Below are positions 15,876 through 21,815 of a stretch of 21,972 nucleotides of DNA, in pieces. Every line of letters starts with the position of its first letter. Positions within the stretch are counted from its first letter, which is position 1. The translations under genes were made by a program, and so were the position numbers. Location of the stretch: the IMG/VR virus record IMGVR_UViG_3300030333_000881, positions 6,350 through 28,321 of that record. The stretch is one strand, 5' to 3'. This DNA comes from a virus. Under the pieces are notes generated by a model. The model did not search any database, was not told the origin of the DNA, and worked only from the letters and a program-made list of their open reading frames with translations.

Positions 15876-16024
15876 AAACTAAGTCTAAAATTCCTGGTCA
15901 GGATATATCACATATAACTCCAGGATTATTCCCAGAGTCTTTTTACGAAGAAGAATATGATGATGTTGAATATGATGATGGATCCTTAGATGGAGTGGAA
16001 ATTGAATACACAACACAAGCATAA
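15866..16024 (+). CDS. small acidic hypothetical protein
   Basis: A 52-aa gene that is easy to miss. ATG 15866 follows AGGAGG in the 3' end of the previous gene, and the frame runs to TAA 16022-16024, directly before the next ATG at 16025. The protein begins MGLKTKSKIPGQDISHITPG and then becomes strongly acidic and Tyr-rich (ESFYEEEYDDVEYDDG), resembling a nucleic-acid mimic or a protein-binding tail. That comparison is only a suggestion. Function unknown. Confidence 0.6.
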   Translation: MGLKTKSKIPGQDISHITPGLFPESFYEEEYDDVEYDDGSLDGVEIEYTTQA

Positions 16025-16219
16025 ATGAAAGATCAAAATACAATTCACGAAGATGAATCTCCTGATGCTAAATGGAATCGGGGATTAGATTTGTACATAG
16101 AAAGTGTACATAAAGCAGACCACCATCTTCGTGGTTGTGCTCACAATCAGAAATGCTTTAATGAACTTATGGCAGTTAGACAACATGTATTAGAATATTT
16201 ACCATCATTACGGAGATGA
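16025..16219 (+). CDS. small hypothetical protein
   Basis: A 64-aa soluble protein (MKDQNTIHEDESPDAKW) with a His/Cys-containing centre (HKADHHLRGCAHNQKCF, residues ~29-45) that could bind a metal, although no standard zinc-finger spacing is present. Its start directly follows the previous stop, and its stop overlaps the next ATG (ATGA at 16216-16219), so it is translationally coupled. No function recognised. Confidence 0.65.
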   Translation: MKDQNTIHEDESPDAKWNRGLDLYIESVHKADHHLRGCAHNQKCFNELMAVRQHVLEYLPSLRR

Positions 16220-16407
16220 ACATCCAGTTACCAGAATGTATTTTATTAGATGATAACGAAAAGCAATTATTAAAGGATGCTTTCTTATCATATATTCAAG
16301 ATCTTGAAGTTAAAGCAAAAAAAGATCAAATTTTATCTGTCGAGGCATACCATGATGTCATGGATAGATTATCAGAAATCATTAAAAAATTGCAATTAGC
16401 AACATAA
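16216..16407 (+). CDS. small helical hypothetical protein
   Basis: A 63-aa protein (MNIQLPECILLDDNEKQLLKDAF) that looks entirely helical with charged residues spaced as in a helical bundle. Its ATG overlaps the previous stop (ATGA) and a CGGAG lies just upstream inside the previous gene; its own stop overlaps the next ATG (TAATG). It has no recognised domain, and no function can be assigned. Confidence 0.65.
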   Translation: MNIQLPECILLDDNEKQLLKDAFLSYIQDLEVKAKKDQILSVEAYHDVMDRLSEIIKKLQLAT

Positions 16408-16484
16408 TGAATTTATCTTATATTATAATTTGGACAGCAGTAACTATGTTTATTTTAGTTAAATTAGGTGTCTTTAAGAAATGA
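16407..16484 (+). CDS. 25-aa single-pass membrane peptide
   Basis: A tiny gene: ATG 16407 overlaps the previous stop by one base and the frame ends at TGA 16482-16484. The peptide (MNLSYIIIWTAVTMFILVKLGVFKK) is one hydrophobic helix with a KK end, the shape of a small membrane peptide oriented by the positive-inside rule. Only its overlap position and composition support it, so confidence is moderate. Confidence 0.45.
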   Translation: MNLSYIIIWTAVTMFILVKLGVFKK

Positions 16485-16490
16485 TATGAC

Positions 16491-16509
16491 AGTAGGCAAA
16501 CAGTCCACT
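16491..16509 (+). repeat. recurrent 19-bp motif, site 1
   Basis: AGTAGGCAAACAGTCCACT lies directly after the stop of the membrane-peptide gene. It belongs to a family of imperfect inverted repeats (AGT-G-CA ... C-ACT) found again at 19510-19528 and, less exactly, at 17951-17969. It sits just before the promoter-like elements at 16511-16538. Confidence 0.5.
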
Positions 16510-16510
16510 A

Positions 16511-16538
16511 TTTACCCCATATCACAATAAAATATACT
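16511..16538 (+). promoter_or_regulatory. candidate sigma70 promoter for the gene at 16583
   Basis: TTTACC (16511-16516, 4/6 of consensus) and TATACT (16533-16538) are separated by 16 bp. Transcription would start near 16545. The leader contains a small hairpin (CCC-ATTA-GGG, 16564-16573) that partly pairs the AGGGA (16570-16574) eight bases before ATG 16583. This could limit translation of the next gene (inference). Confidence 0.45.
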
Positions 16539-16582
16539 ATATTAAGAGAGTCAAATTTCAAACCCCATTAGGGACTTTCAAC

Positions 16583-17194
16583 ATGACACTCGAAGTTATT
16601 AAACAGTCAACAGAATTGTTGACAGAACAATTTACAAATGGTGAAGGATTACGAGGAGTTCCACTCAAGAATTATTCTGGACCTAAATTAGAAGAATGGT
16701 CAGAATATACCTTAAAACTTATCATCAAAGATTTACAGAATAAGTACCCTGATGTTAATATAGAGTGGGGTAAAGGTTATCTCAAGTCAGACCATGAAGG
16801 ATTAGGTGATGAAAGATTAGATCAACATGTTAAAGTAAATGGTAAGTATGCTTATTTACAAGAAGATAGAGCATGGGTTGACAAACCATTTTATACACTT
16901 AAGAGAGCAGTAATTAGAAACATTATGATCTCTTGTAAGTCACAATTACATGATAATATTAAATTTGGTCTTGTTGGTTATTGTATAGATATCAAACAAG
17001 ATTTAGTTAATACATGTAATGTAACTCAAGGATTTAGTGATAAAGTTAGTAGATTCTCTCTTACTGGCAGAAGACGTAGTAAGAAAGTTAATGGTAAAAC
17101 TGTTAACTGGTATGAGACTGGATTTATAGAAGAAACTGTGGTACAATATATTAACTATGTGTATAAAACTCTGGAGGATGTTATAGTTGGTTGA
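16583..17194 (+). CDS. unknown protein; candidate restriction endonuclease
   Basis: A 203-aa soluble alpha/beta protein. I do not recognise the family with certainty. A conserved-looking core at residues 74-113 (LGDERLDQHV, YLQEDRAW, PFYTLKRAVIRN) contains D80 and E94-x-R96 after a hydrophobic strand, spacing that could be a variant PD-(D/E)xK nuclease site; upstream E37/E38 lie in a helix. Its gene is immediately followed, with an eight-base overlap, by a DNA methyltransferase, as in many restriction-modification pairs. This makes an endonuclease the leading hypothesis, not an established function. The usual Lys of the motif would be Arg here. The start has only AGGGA as a ribosome-binding site. 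Confidence 0.75.
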   Translation: MTLEVIKQSTELLTEQFTNGEGLRGVPLKNYSGPKLEEWSEYTLKLIIKDLQNKYPDVNIEWGKGYLKSDHEGLGDERLDQHVKVNGKYAYLQEDRAWVDKPFYTLKRAVIRNIMISCKSQLHDNIKFGLVGYCIDIKQDLVNTCNVTQGFSDKVSRFSLTGRRRSKKVNGKTVNWYETGFIEETVVQYINYVYKTLEDVIVG

Positions 17195-18014
17195 ACTATA
17201 TCATGGAGATTGTCTCGTAGAGATGAATAAAATCGCAGAGGATTCAGTTGATCTGATTCTCTGCGATCTTCCTTATGGTACTACTAAATGTAAGTGGGAT
17301 TGTGTAATTCCACTTGATAAATTGTGGTCACATTATAAGAGAATTATTAACAAGAAACATGGTGTAATTGCCTTGTTTGCAGATCAACCATTTACATCTA
17401 TGTTAGTATCATCTAATATAGATTGGTTTAAGTATGAATTTATATGGAAGAAAGATAAGACTACTGGTTACTTACTAGCAAATTATCGTCCCATGAAATG
17501 TACTGAAGATATTGTAATCTTCTCTCCAGCAGGTGCAGCAGCAGCATCAAGACATAAGGGTAATATGACATATAATCCGCAAGGATTGATCCCTAAAGTT
17601 GTTAAGAAAAAGAATAGTGAGAAGAGAATAGGTAAAATGTTAAACCAAAAACATCATTTAGGACAGAACAATAAGTTATTATCAGAGACAGAATATTCTC
17701 AACAATATACTAACTATCCTACTGAAATACTTGAGTTTAAACATGAAAATGACACTAAACATCCTACACAAAAACCTATTCCATTATGTGAATATCTTGT
17801 TAAAACATATAGTAATGAAGGGCAAATTGTGTTAGATAATTGTATGGGAAGTGGTACAACTGGTATCGCTTGTGTTAACACTAACAGACAATTTATAGGT
17901 ATAGAAAGTGATACTAACTATTTCAAACTAGCACAGGAGAGAATCCGACCAGTTGACAAAGTGTCACATGATATCACCCATAACCCTATAGAATCCCTTA
18001 TACTACAAAAGTAA
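17187..18014 (+). CDS. beta-class DNA methyltransferase (probably N6-adenine)
   Basis: A 275-aa AdoMet-dependent methyltransferase. The catalytic motif IV comes first (DLPYG, residues 27-31, a DPPY variant, followed by TTKCKWD), and the AdoMet-binding motif I comes near the end (LDNCMGSGTT, ~216-225), the order of the beta class. HPTQKP before motif I also fits the class. Phage enzymes with DLPYGTT...KWD are usually annotated as adenine methyltransferases. The start is TTG 17187, supported by GGAGG (17173-17177) and an eight-base overlap with the previous gene, so the two are coupled. It could protect phage DNA from host restriction or serve in gene regulation. The target site is unknown. Confidence 0.9.
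   Translation: MVELYHGDCLVEMNKIAEDSVDLILCDLPYGTTKCKWDCVIPLDKLWSHYKRIINKKHGVIALFADQPFTSMLVSSNIDWFKYEFIWKKDKTTGYLLANYRPMKCTEDIVIFSPAGAAAASRHKGNMTYNPQGLIPKVVKKKNSEKRIGKMLNQKHHLGQNNKLLSETEYSQQYTNYPTEILEFKHENDTKHPTQKPIPLCEYLVKTYSNEGQIVLDNCMGSGTTGIACVNTNRQFIGIESDTNYFKLAQERIRPVDKVSHDITHNPIESLILQK
17947..17965 (+). repeat. recurrent motif, site 2 (inside a coding end)
   Basis: GACCAGTTGACAAAGTGTC differs at one position from GACCAGTTGGCAAAGTGTC at 19506-19524. It lies within the last 25 codons of the methyltransferase gene, about 50 bases before its stop, so here the motif is also coding. Confidence 0.6.
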
Positions 18015-18024
18015 TTTGAAGACT

Positions 18025-18213
18025 ATGCAAAAGTTCTTTTCAGATAAGACACAAATTTCACTCATTAAGAAAGCACTTAAGAAGAGTGAATCTGATCCTT
18101 TTCTTTATAAAGATGAGGAAATTATTAAATTAAAAACTTCTCTTCGCAAATTGCGAGAGAAAGTAGAATCAACACGTCAATTTAACAACGGAGGATTTGG
18201 TTATGATGTCTAA
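18025..18213 (+). CDS. small basic helical protein
   Basis: A 62-aa, Lys-rich protein starting MQKFFSDKTQISL, with a long charged helix (DEEIIKLKTSLRKLREKVEST, residues ~33-53) that could form a coiled coil. ATG 18025 is preferred to an in-frame TTG at 18016, which would add MKT. The frame ends at TAA 18211-18213 and overlaps the next gene. The CGGAGGA (18189-18195) in its 3' end is the ribosome-binding site for the following gene. No function recognised. Confidence 0.6.
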   Translation: MQKFFSDKTQISLIKKALKKSESDPFLYKDEEIIKLKTSLRKLREKVESTRQFNNGGFGYDV

Positions 18214-18343
18214 GAAACTATTTGTTCCAAGTGTAGATTATGATGAAAAATATGATAATTGTCAGGAAAGTGAGGATGATTGGGTATCATCAGTATTAGG
18301 TACTGAAGATGATGCAATTTATGACGTATTAGATCAGTTATGA
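18203..18343 (+). CDS. small acidic hypothetical protein
   Basis: A 46-aa acidic protein beginning MMSKKLFVPSVDY and then rich in Asp/Glu (CQESEDDW, GTEDDAIYDVLDQL). CGGAGGA at 18189-18195 is well placed for ATG 18203 (or the adjacent ATG at 18206). Its stop overlaps the next start (ATGA, 18340-18343). It fits the coupled small-gene pattern of this region. Function unknown. Confidence 0.6.
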   Translation: MMSKKLFVPSVDYDEKYDNCQESEDDWVSSVLGTEDDAIYDVLDQL

Positions 18344-18684
18344 ACACTTATGAAGTCCTATTACAACGTGATAATGGTTACAATAAAACTGTAATTGTTC
18401 ACGATTGTATGTCCGAAGATGAGGCAAGATTACTTGCTGAATCACAATATGGTCTGCCAGTTAGTAGAGTTCTATGGAAACATAGGACAGATAATAATAC
18501 ATTTAGTGGTGATACTTTTAATAGTATGGCAACATTTCAATCACCTAATTTTGCAGGGTTTATGGGAGGATTAGGACTTCTATGTATAGGTGCAGGTATA
18601 TTAATATTGATAGAATTCTGGTATCTATTTGTTATCGGAGGTGTAGGATATGCAGGTTATAAGGTATATAAGAAGGGCAAATAG
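18340..18684 (+). CDS. small membrane protein with soluble N-terminal domain
   Basis: A 114-aa protein. Residues 1-60 look soluble (YEVLLQRDNGYNKTVIVHDC; EDEARLLAESQYG). Residues ~72-91 (AGFMGGLGLLCIGAGILILI) and ~93-107 (FWYLFVIGGVGYAGY) form two membrane helices ending in YKVYKKGK. It could anchor a small cytoplasmic domain at the host membrane. It is coupled to the previous gene by an ATGA overlap and is followed by a 130-bp gap containing a promoter-like sequence. The family is not recognised. Confidence 0.75.
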   Translation: MNTYEVLLQRDNGYNKTVIVHDCMSEDEARLLAESQYGLPVSRVLWKHRTDNNTFSGDTFNSMATFQSPNFAGFMGGLGLLCIGAGILILIEFWYLFVIGGVGYAGYKVYKKGK

Positions 18685-18726
18685 GCATAAATTCTTGTAA
18701 CTATGATGTTGAAATACACACACATT

Positions 18727-18737
18727 TATAATAAATA
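18727..18737 (+). promoter_or_regulatory. promoter-like element in the 130-bp gap
   Basis: The 18685-18814 gap has no gene. It holds TATAAT (18727-18732) overlapping AATAAATA (18730-18737, 7/8 to the late consensus), so it could be a -10 box, a late element or both. No convincing -35 is spaced correctly. A weak CCTC/GAGG hairpin (about 18774-18789) lies in the leader of the next gene. Confidence 0.35.
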
Positions 18738-18814
18738 GTGGTAGAATTAGAGGAAACAAGATGACCTAAACCCCCTCTATATTATGAGGTTAATTGTAGT
18801 CTACGGAGGTAAGT

Positions 18815-18988
18815 ATGTCGCACAGTTTAATGTCTTTCAATCAAATGGCATATACTAAACATCAAGATAATTCATCGAGTTTTAACTATACAGATGAATT
18901 AATGGACGATTATTTTGAGTGCCTGATCGATTGCGAAGATGACCACAATAGTTGTAGGAGGGTATGCAAAGAAATTCTAATGGTATAA
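18815..18988 (+). CDS. small twin-CX3C protein
   Basis: A 57-aa gene with an ideal ribosome-binding site (GGAGGT, 18805-18810, four bases before ATG 18815) and a clean stop at 18986-18988. The N-terminal third is Ser/Asn-rich. Residues 30-55 hold two CX3C motifs: C36-x3-C40 (ECLIDC), seven residues, then C48-x3-C52 (SCRRVC). This is the layout of helical-hairpin proteins that pair two Cys pairs by disulfides or bind metal. Similar small acidic Cys proteins seem common in marine cyanobacteria and their phages, from memory. No function is known to me. The gene ends just before a motif of the 19-bp family and an intrinsic terminator. Confidence 0.75.
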   Translation: MSHSLMSFNQMAYTKHQDNSSSFNYTDELMDDYFECLIDCEDDHNSCRRVCKEILMV

Positions 18989-18990
18989 CA

Positions 18991-19009
18991 GACAGTTACT
19001 AAAGTGGAC
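18991..19009 (+). repeat. recurrent motif, diverged site
   Basis: GACAGTTACTAAAGTGGAC, starting two bases after the stop of the twin-CX3C gene, is a diverged form of the motif (shared AGTT ... AAAGTG ... C). Like the site at 19506, it lies between a stop codon and a terminator hairpin. Confidence 0.4.
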
Positions 19010-19030
19010 TTTTTTGTTTCAATTCATTAC

Positions 19031-19056
19031 AAACCACCCTAATCGGGTGGTTTTTT
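19031..19056 (+). terminator. intrinsic terminator
   Basis: ACCACCC (19033-19039) and GGGTGGT (19045-19051) form a 7-bp G/C-rich stem with a 5-base loop (TAATC), followed by a run of T. It ends transcription of the small-gene block that finishes at 18988. Confidence 0.9.
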
Positions 19057-19095
19057 CATGTAAAATGCTTAGGTACACACGAAAAACTGAACTGC

Positions 19096-19506
19096 ATGGC
19101 AACACGTAGACGCTCCTCTGCAACTGCAACTGCTCCTAAAGCACCAGCAAAAAAGAGGGCATCACGCAACCGTAAAGTTACATCAACAACAAAAGTTGTT
19201 TCACTAAATAAGTCACAACCGCTACCTGTTATTGTGACTGAAGAAACAAAAGTTGATGAAGTTAAAGTGGACACACCCCAACTAGATCGTCCAGAGAAAC
19301 CTAATCTATCTCTTGAAGATTATGTTGCTGATGTTAAAGTAAGATGGAAAATCCATTCTTATGAGACAACAATCCTCTGGAATCAGTCAAGGAATCTTTA
19401 CACTCAAACACTCAAACCTGCATTTGATAAGAGTGTTAAATATGTACAAGATTCTTATGATAAAGCATTTAATCAGGATCAATCTTCTGAAACTGATAAC
19501 AAATAG
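19096..19506 (+). CDS. protein with basic Ala/Lys-rich N-terminal tail
   Basis: A 136-aa protein. Residues 1-40 (MATRRRSSATATAPKAPAKK, then RASRNRK) form a histone-H1-like Ala/Lys/Arg tail likely to bind DNA. Residues ~60-136 are acidic and helical (LSLEDYVADVKVRWKIHSYE... YVQDSYDKAF). A DNA- or membrane-associated role is inferred from charge. It stands alone between two intrinsic terminators (19031-19056 and 19529-19551), so it needs its own promoter or read-through. No clear promoter was found; only a TAAAAT at 19061-19066 is visible. The ATG has no strong ribosome-binding site. Confidence 0.8.
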   Translation: MATRRRSSATATAPKAPAKKRASRNRKVTSTTKVVSLNKSQPLPVIVTEETKVDEVKVDTPQLDRPEKPNLSLEDYVADVKVRWKIHSYETTILWNQSRNLYTQTLKPAFDKSVKYVQDSYDKAFNQDQSSETDNK

Positions 19507-19528
19507 ACCAGTTGGCAAAGTGTCCACT
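19506..19528 (+). repeat. recurrent motif, site 3 (best match)
   Basis: GACCAGTTGGCAAAGTGTC (19506-19524) extended to CACT at 19528. It starts in the stop codon of the preceding gene (TAG 19504-19506) and runs directly up to the terminator hairpin. The core AGTTGGCAAAGTGTCCACT is an imperfect inverted repeat. Confidence 0.65.
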
Positions 19529-19551
19529 AAACCCCCGAAAGGGGGTTTTTT
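19529..19551 (+). terminator. intrinsic terminator
   Basis: ACCCCC (19531-19536), a GAAA tetraloop and GGGGGT (19541-19546), followed by T residues to 19551, form a textbook intrinsic terminator after the basic-tailed gene. The following helicase gene must be transcribed by read-through or from a promoter within the ~35-bp gap. Confidence 0.95.
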
Positions 19552-19586
19552 CATGTATGATTATATTATTAATGAGGTGATTGCCT

Positions 19587-20828
19587 TTGAACGAAACTCT
19601 AAGACCACACCAGCAACGTGCCTATGATAACATGAATCAGCACGATTGTGGTCAAATTGTTGTACCTACTGGTGGAGGTAAAACTTACATTATGATTGAG
19701 GATTGCAAGAGGTTTTTTAACAACAACCGTAACAAGACTGTTGTTGTAGTAGCACCTAGAATCTTGCTTGCTAATCAACTATCAACAGAATTTTTAAGCG
19801 AAATAAGTGATGTTGACGTATTACATGTTCACTCTGGTGAAACACATCACGATAGCACAACTAAGTCAGAAAGTATACTTTGGTGGAATATTACCAGCAC
19901 TAGAAATAGAATTATCTTTACAACTTATCACTCTTTGTATAGAGTATTAGATGCTAATATTGGTATCAATACATTATACTTTGATGAAGCACATAATGGT
20001 ACTGGTAAAAGATTTTTCGAGAGTATATTAAAGTGTTCTCAAAGAGGATATAGACGCTATTTCTTTACTGCAACACCCCGCATTTCACGCAGTAAAAAGA
20101 ATATTAGTGCGGAAAGAGGTATGAATAATACTCAAATATGGGGTTCTATATTAGAACAAACACCAGCACAGGAGTTGTTAGATAGTGGTACAATCTTACC
20201 ACCTAAAGTAATAACATTTGATACTGATAGAGAGAGAACAAAACAGAACGCACATGAGGTAGATGGTGATAACTTAAAGGACATAATTAGGAATATTGAT
20301 ATACACTCTCCTAAGATACTTGTGTCTGCTCCAACAACAAGAATTATGTGGAATATGTTGACACAAACTGATACTCAGGACTGGATATATCGTGAAGGTT
20401 ATGATATAATGCACATAACATCTAAGCATGGTGCATATATCAATAAGAAGAAAGTAGGTAGGGAAGAGTTCTTTGAAACCCTTACAAAATGGGGTTCTGA
20501 TGATAATAAAAAGTTTGTAATCTTCCACTATTCTATACTATCAGAAGGGATAAATGTTCCAGGTTTAACTCATTCAGTTATGCTTAGAAATCTTCCTACG
20601 ATTGAAATGGCACAGACAATAGGTAGAGTAATTAGAGTACATAATGAGGACAGAAAGAGTGTAGATAGTGGTGTAATTCCAGCAGGTAAGTTTGATTTAT
20701 ACCAGAAAAGTTGTGGTAAGATTGTTGTACCTATGACTGGTAAATATGGTCAAAAGATAGAACGTAGATTACAATCTATCGTAAATTATATCTTTGTAGA
20801 AGGTATTCCACCCCTTAGTTATTGTTAA
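19587..20828 (+). CDS. SF2 DEAH-type helicase
   Basis: An SF2 helicase of 413 aa from TTG 19587 (in-frame TTG 19581 adds two residues). I prefer 19587 because GAGGTGA (19574-19580) is well spaced for it. Motifs, numbered from TTG 19581: Q-region LRPHQQRAY (7-15), Walker A PTGGGKT (29-35), Ia VVVVAPR (54-60), DEAH (135-138), motif III TATP (163-166) and motif VI QTIGRVIR (345-352). No nuclease, methylase or long N-terminal domain is fused; it is shorter than full T4 UvsW. Its TAA stop overlaps the next ATG, so it is co-translated with a DNA methyltransferase. It could be a DNA repair/recombination helicase or the motor of a restriction-like system. Confidence 0.9.
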   Translation: MNETLRPHQQRAYDNMNQHDCGQIVVPTGGGKTYIMIEDCKRFFNNNRNKTVVVVAPRILLANQLSTEFLSEISDVDVLHVHSGETHHDSTTKSESILWWNITSTRNRIIFTTYHSLYRVLDANIGINTLYFDEAHNGTGKRFFESILKCSQRGYRRYFFTATPRISRSKKNISAERGMNNTQIWGSILEQTPAQELLDSGTILPPKVITFDTDRERTKQNAHEVDGDNLKDIIRNIDIHSPKILVSAPTTRIMWNMLTQTDTQDWIYREGYDIMHITSKHGAYINKKKVGREEFFETLTKWGSDDNKKFVIFHYSILSEGINVPGLTHSVMLRNLPTIEMAQTIGRVIRVHNEDRKSVDSGVIPAGKFDLYQKSCGKIVVPMTGKYGQKIERRLQSIVNYIFVEGIPPLSYC

Positions 20829-21760
20829 TGAAAGACACAATTCTATTTGGAGATTGTAGAGAATCTCTCGCAAATATCACCACTAAATGTAATATGTGTG
20901 TGACAAGTCCACCTTATTATGGATTGAGAGATTATGGTGGAGAATCATCACAAATAGGACAGGAAGATACACCTGAAAAATATATCGAAGAAATGGTTAA
21001 AGTGTTTAGATTAGTGAGAGATTGTCTAACTGATGATGGTACTTTATGGTTGAATATTGGTGATAGTTATTATAACTATAGACCAGGTAAATCGTATCCT
21101 AAACAAACAGTTAGTAAGACTAATCAAGACCTACCAGAGTATACACCAAAGAGAGCAAATAAGTTAGATGGATATAAAGAAAAGGATCTAATTGGCATCC
21201 CTTGGATGTTAGCATTTGCATTAAGAGCAGATGGATGGTATTTACGTCAGGACATAATATGGCATAAACCTAATCCTATGCCTGAAAGTGTCAAGGATAG
21301 ATGTACTAAATCACACGAGTATTTGTTCCTCTTAAGTAAGAATAAGAAGTACTATTATGACCATGAAAGTATCAAAGAGAAGGCAGTAGGTGAGCGATGG
21401 GGTGGTAATAAACCTATCAACATGGATAACACTAAGGACACAGATAATCAGTTCTCAGGGTTAACAAGACCACGCAAAATGGTCTATGATAAGAGGAATA
21501 AACGTAGTGTATGGAAAGTAACAAATAGACCATATAAAGGTAGTCACTTTGCTGTATTTCCACCTGAATTAATTACACCTTGTATTCTTGCAGGTAGTGA
21601 GAAAAATGATATTATCCTTGACCCATTTATGGGTAGTGGTACTACTGCTATGGTTGCAAAACAGTTGGGTAGGTATTACTTAGGATGTGAATTACACGAG
21701 GATTATGGTAACTTAATACAGGATAGATTACCTAACGATTCTCTAAGTAAATTACTGTGA
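20828..21760 (+). CDS. beta-class DNA methyltransferase (TSPPY type)
   Basis: A 310-aa methyltransferase. It starts DTILFGDCRESL, has motif IV TSPPYYGLRDYG (residues 26-37), and motif I DPFMGSGTT (265-273) near the C-terminus, the beta-class order. SPPY is typical of N4-cytosine enzymes but also occurs in some N6-adenine enzymes, so the methylated base is uncertain. In between are WLNIGDSYYNY (near 78-88), IWHKPNPMPESVKDR (~152-166) and a variable loop likely to contact DNA. I use ATG 20828, overlapping the helicase stop, rather than TTG 20822. It is the second methyltransferase in four kilobases. Confidence 0.9.
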   Translation: MKDTILFGDCRESLANITTKCNMCVTSPPYYGLRDYGGESSQIGQEDTPEKYIEEMVKVFRLVRDCLTDDGTLWLNIGDSYYNYRPGKSYPKQTVSKTNQDLPEYTPKRANKLDGYKEKDLIGIPWMLAFALRADGWYLRQDIIWHKPNPMPESVKDRCTKSHEYLFLLSKNKKYYYDHESIKEKAVGERWGGNKPINMDNTKDTDNQFSGLTRPRKMVYDKRNKRSVWKVTNRPYKGSHFAVFPPELITPCILAGSEKNDIILDPFMGSGTTAMVAKQLGRYYLGCELHEDYGNLIQDRLPNDSLSKLL

Positions 21761-21779
21761 CAGTATGTCTAGTGGCACA

Positions 21780-21787
21780 CATAAATA
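21780..21787 (+). promoter_or_regulatory. late promoter-like element (CATAAATA)
   Basis: CATAAATA, identical to the element at 4226, lies 20 bp after the methyltransferase stop. A TGG-TATATT (21806-21813) further down could instead be an extended -10 box; if that is used, transcription starts near 21820, after the first ATG of the next gene. Which promoter works is undecided. Confidence 0.5.
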
Positions 21788-21815
21788 CCATACGTCCATA
21801 TCTCTGGTATATTAA

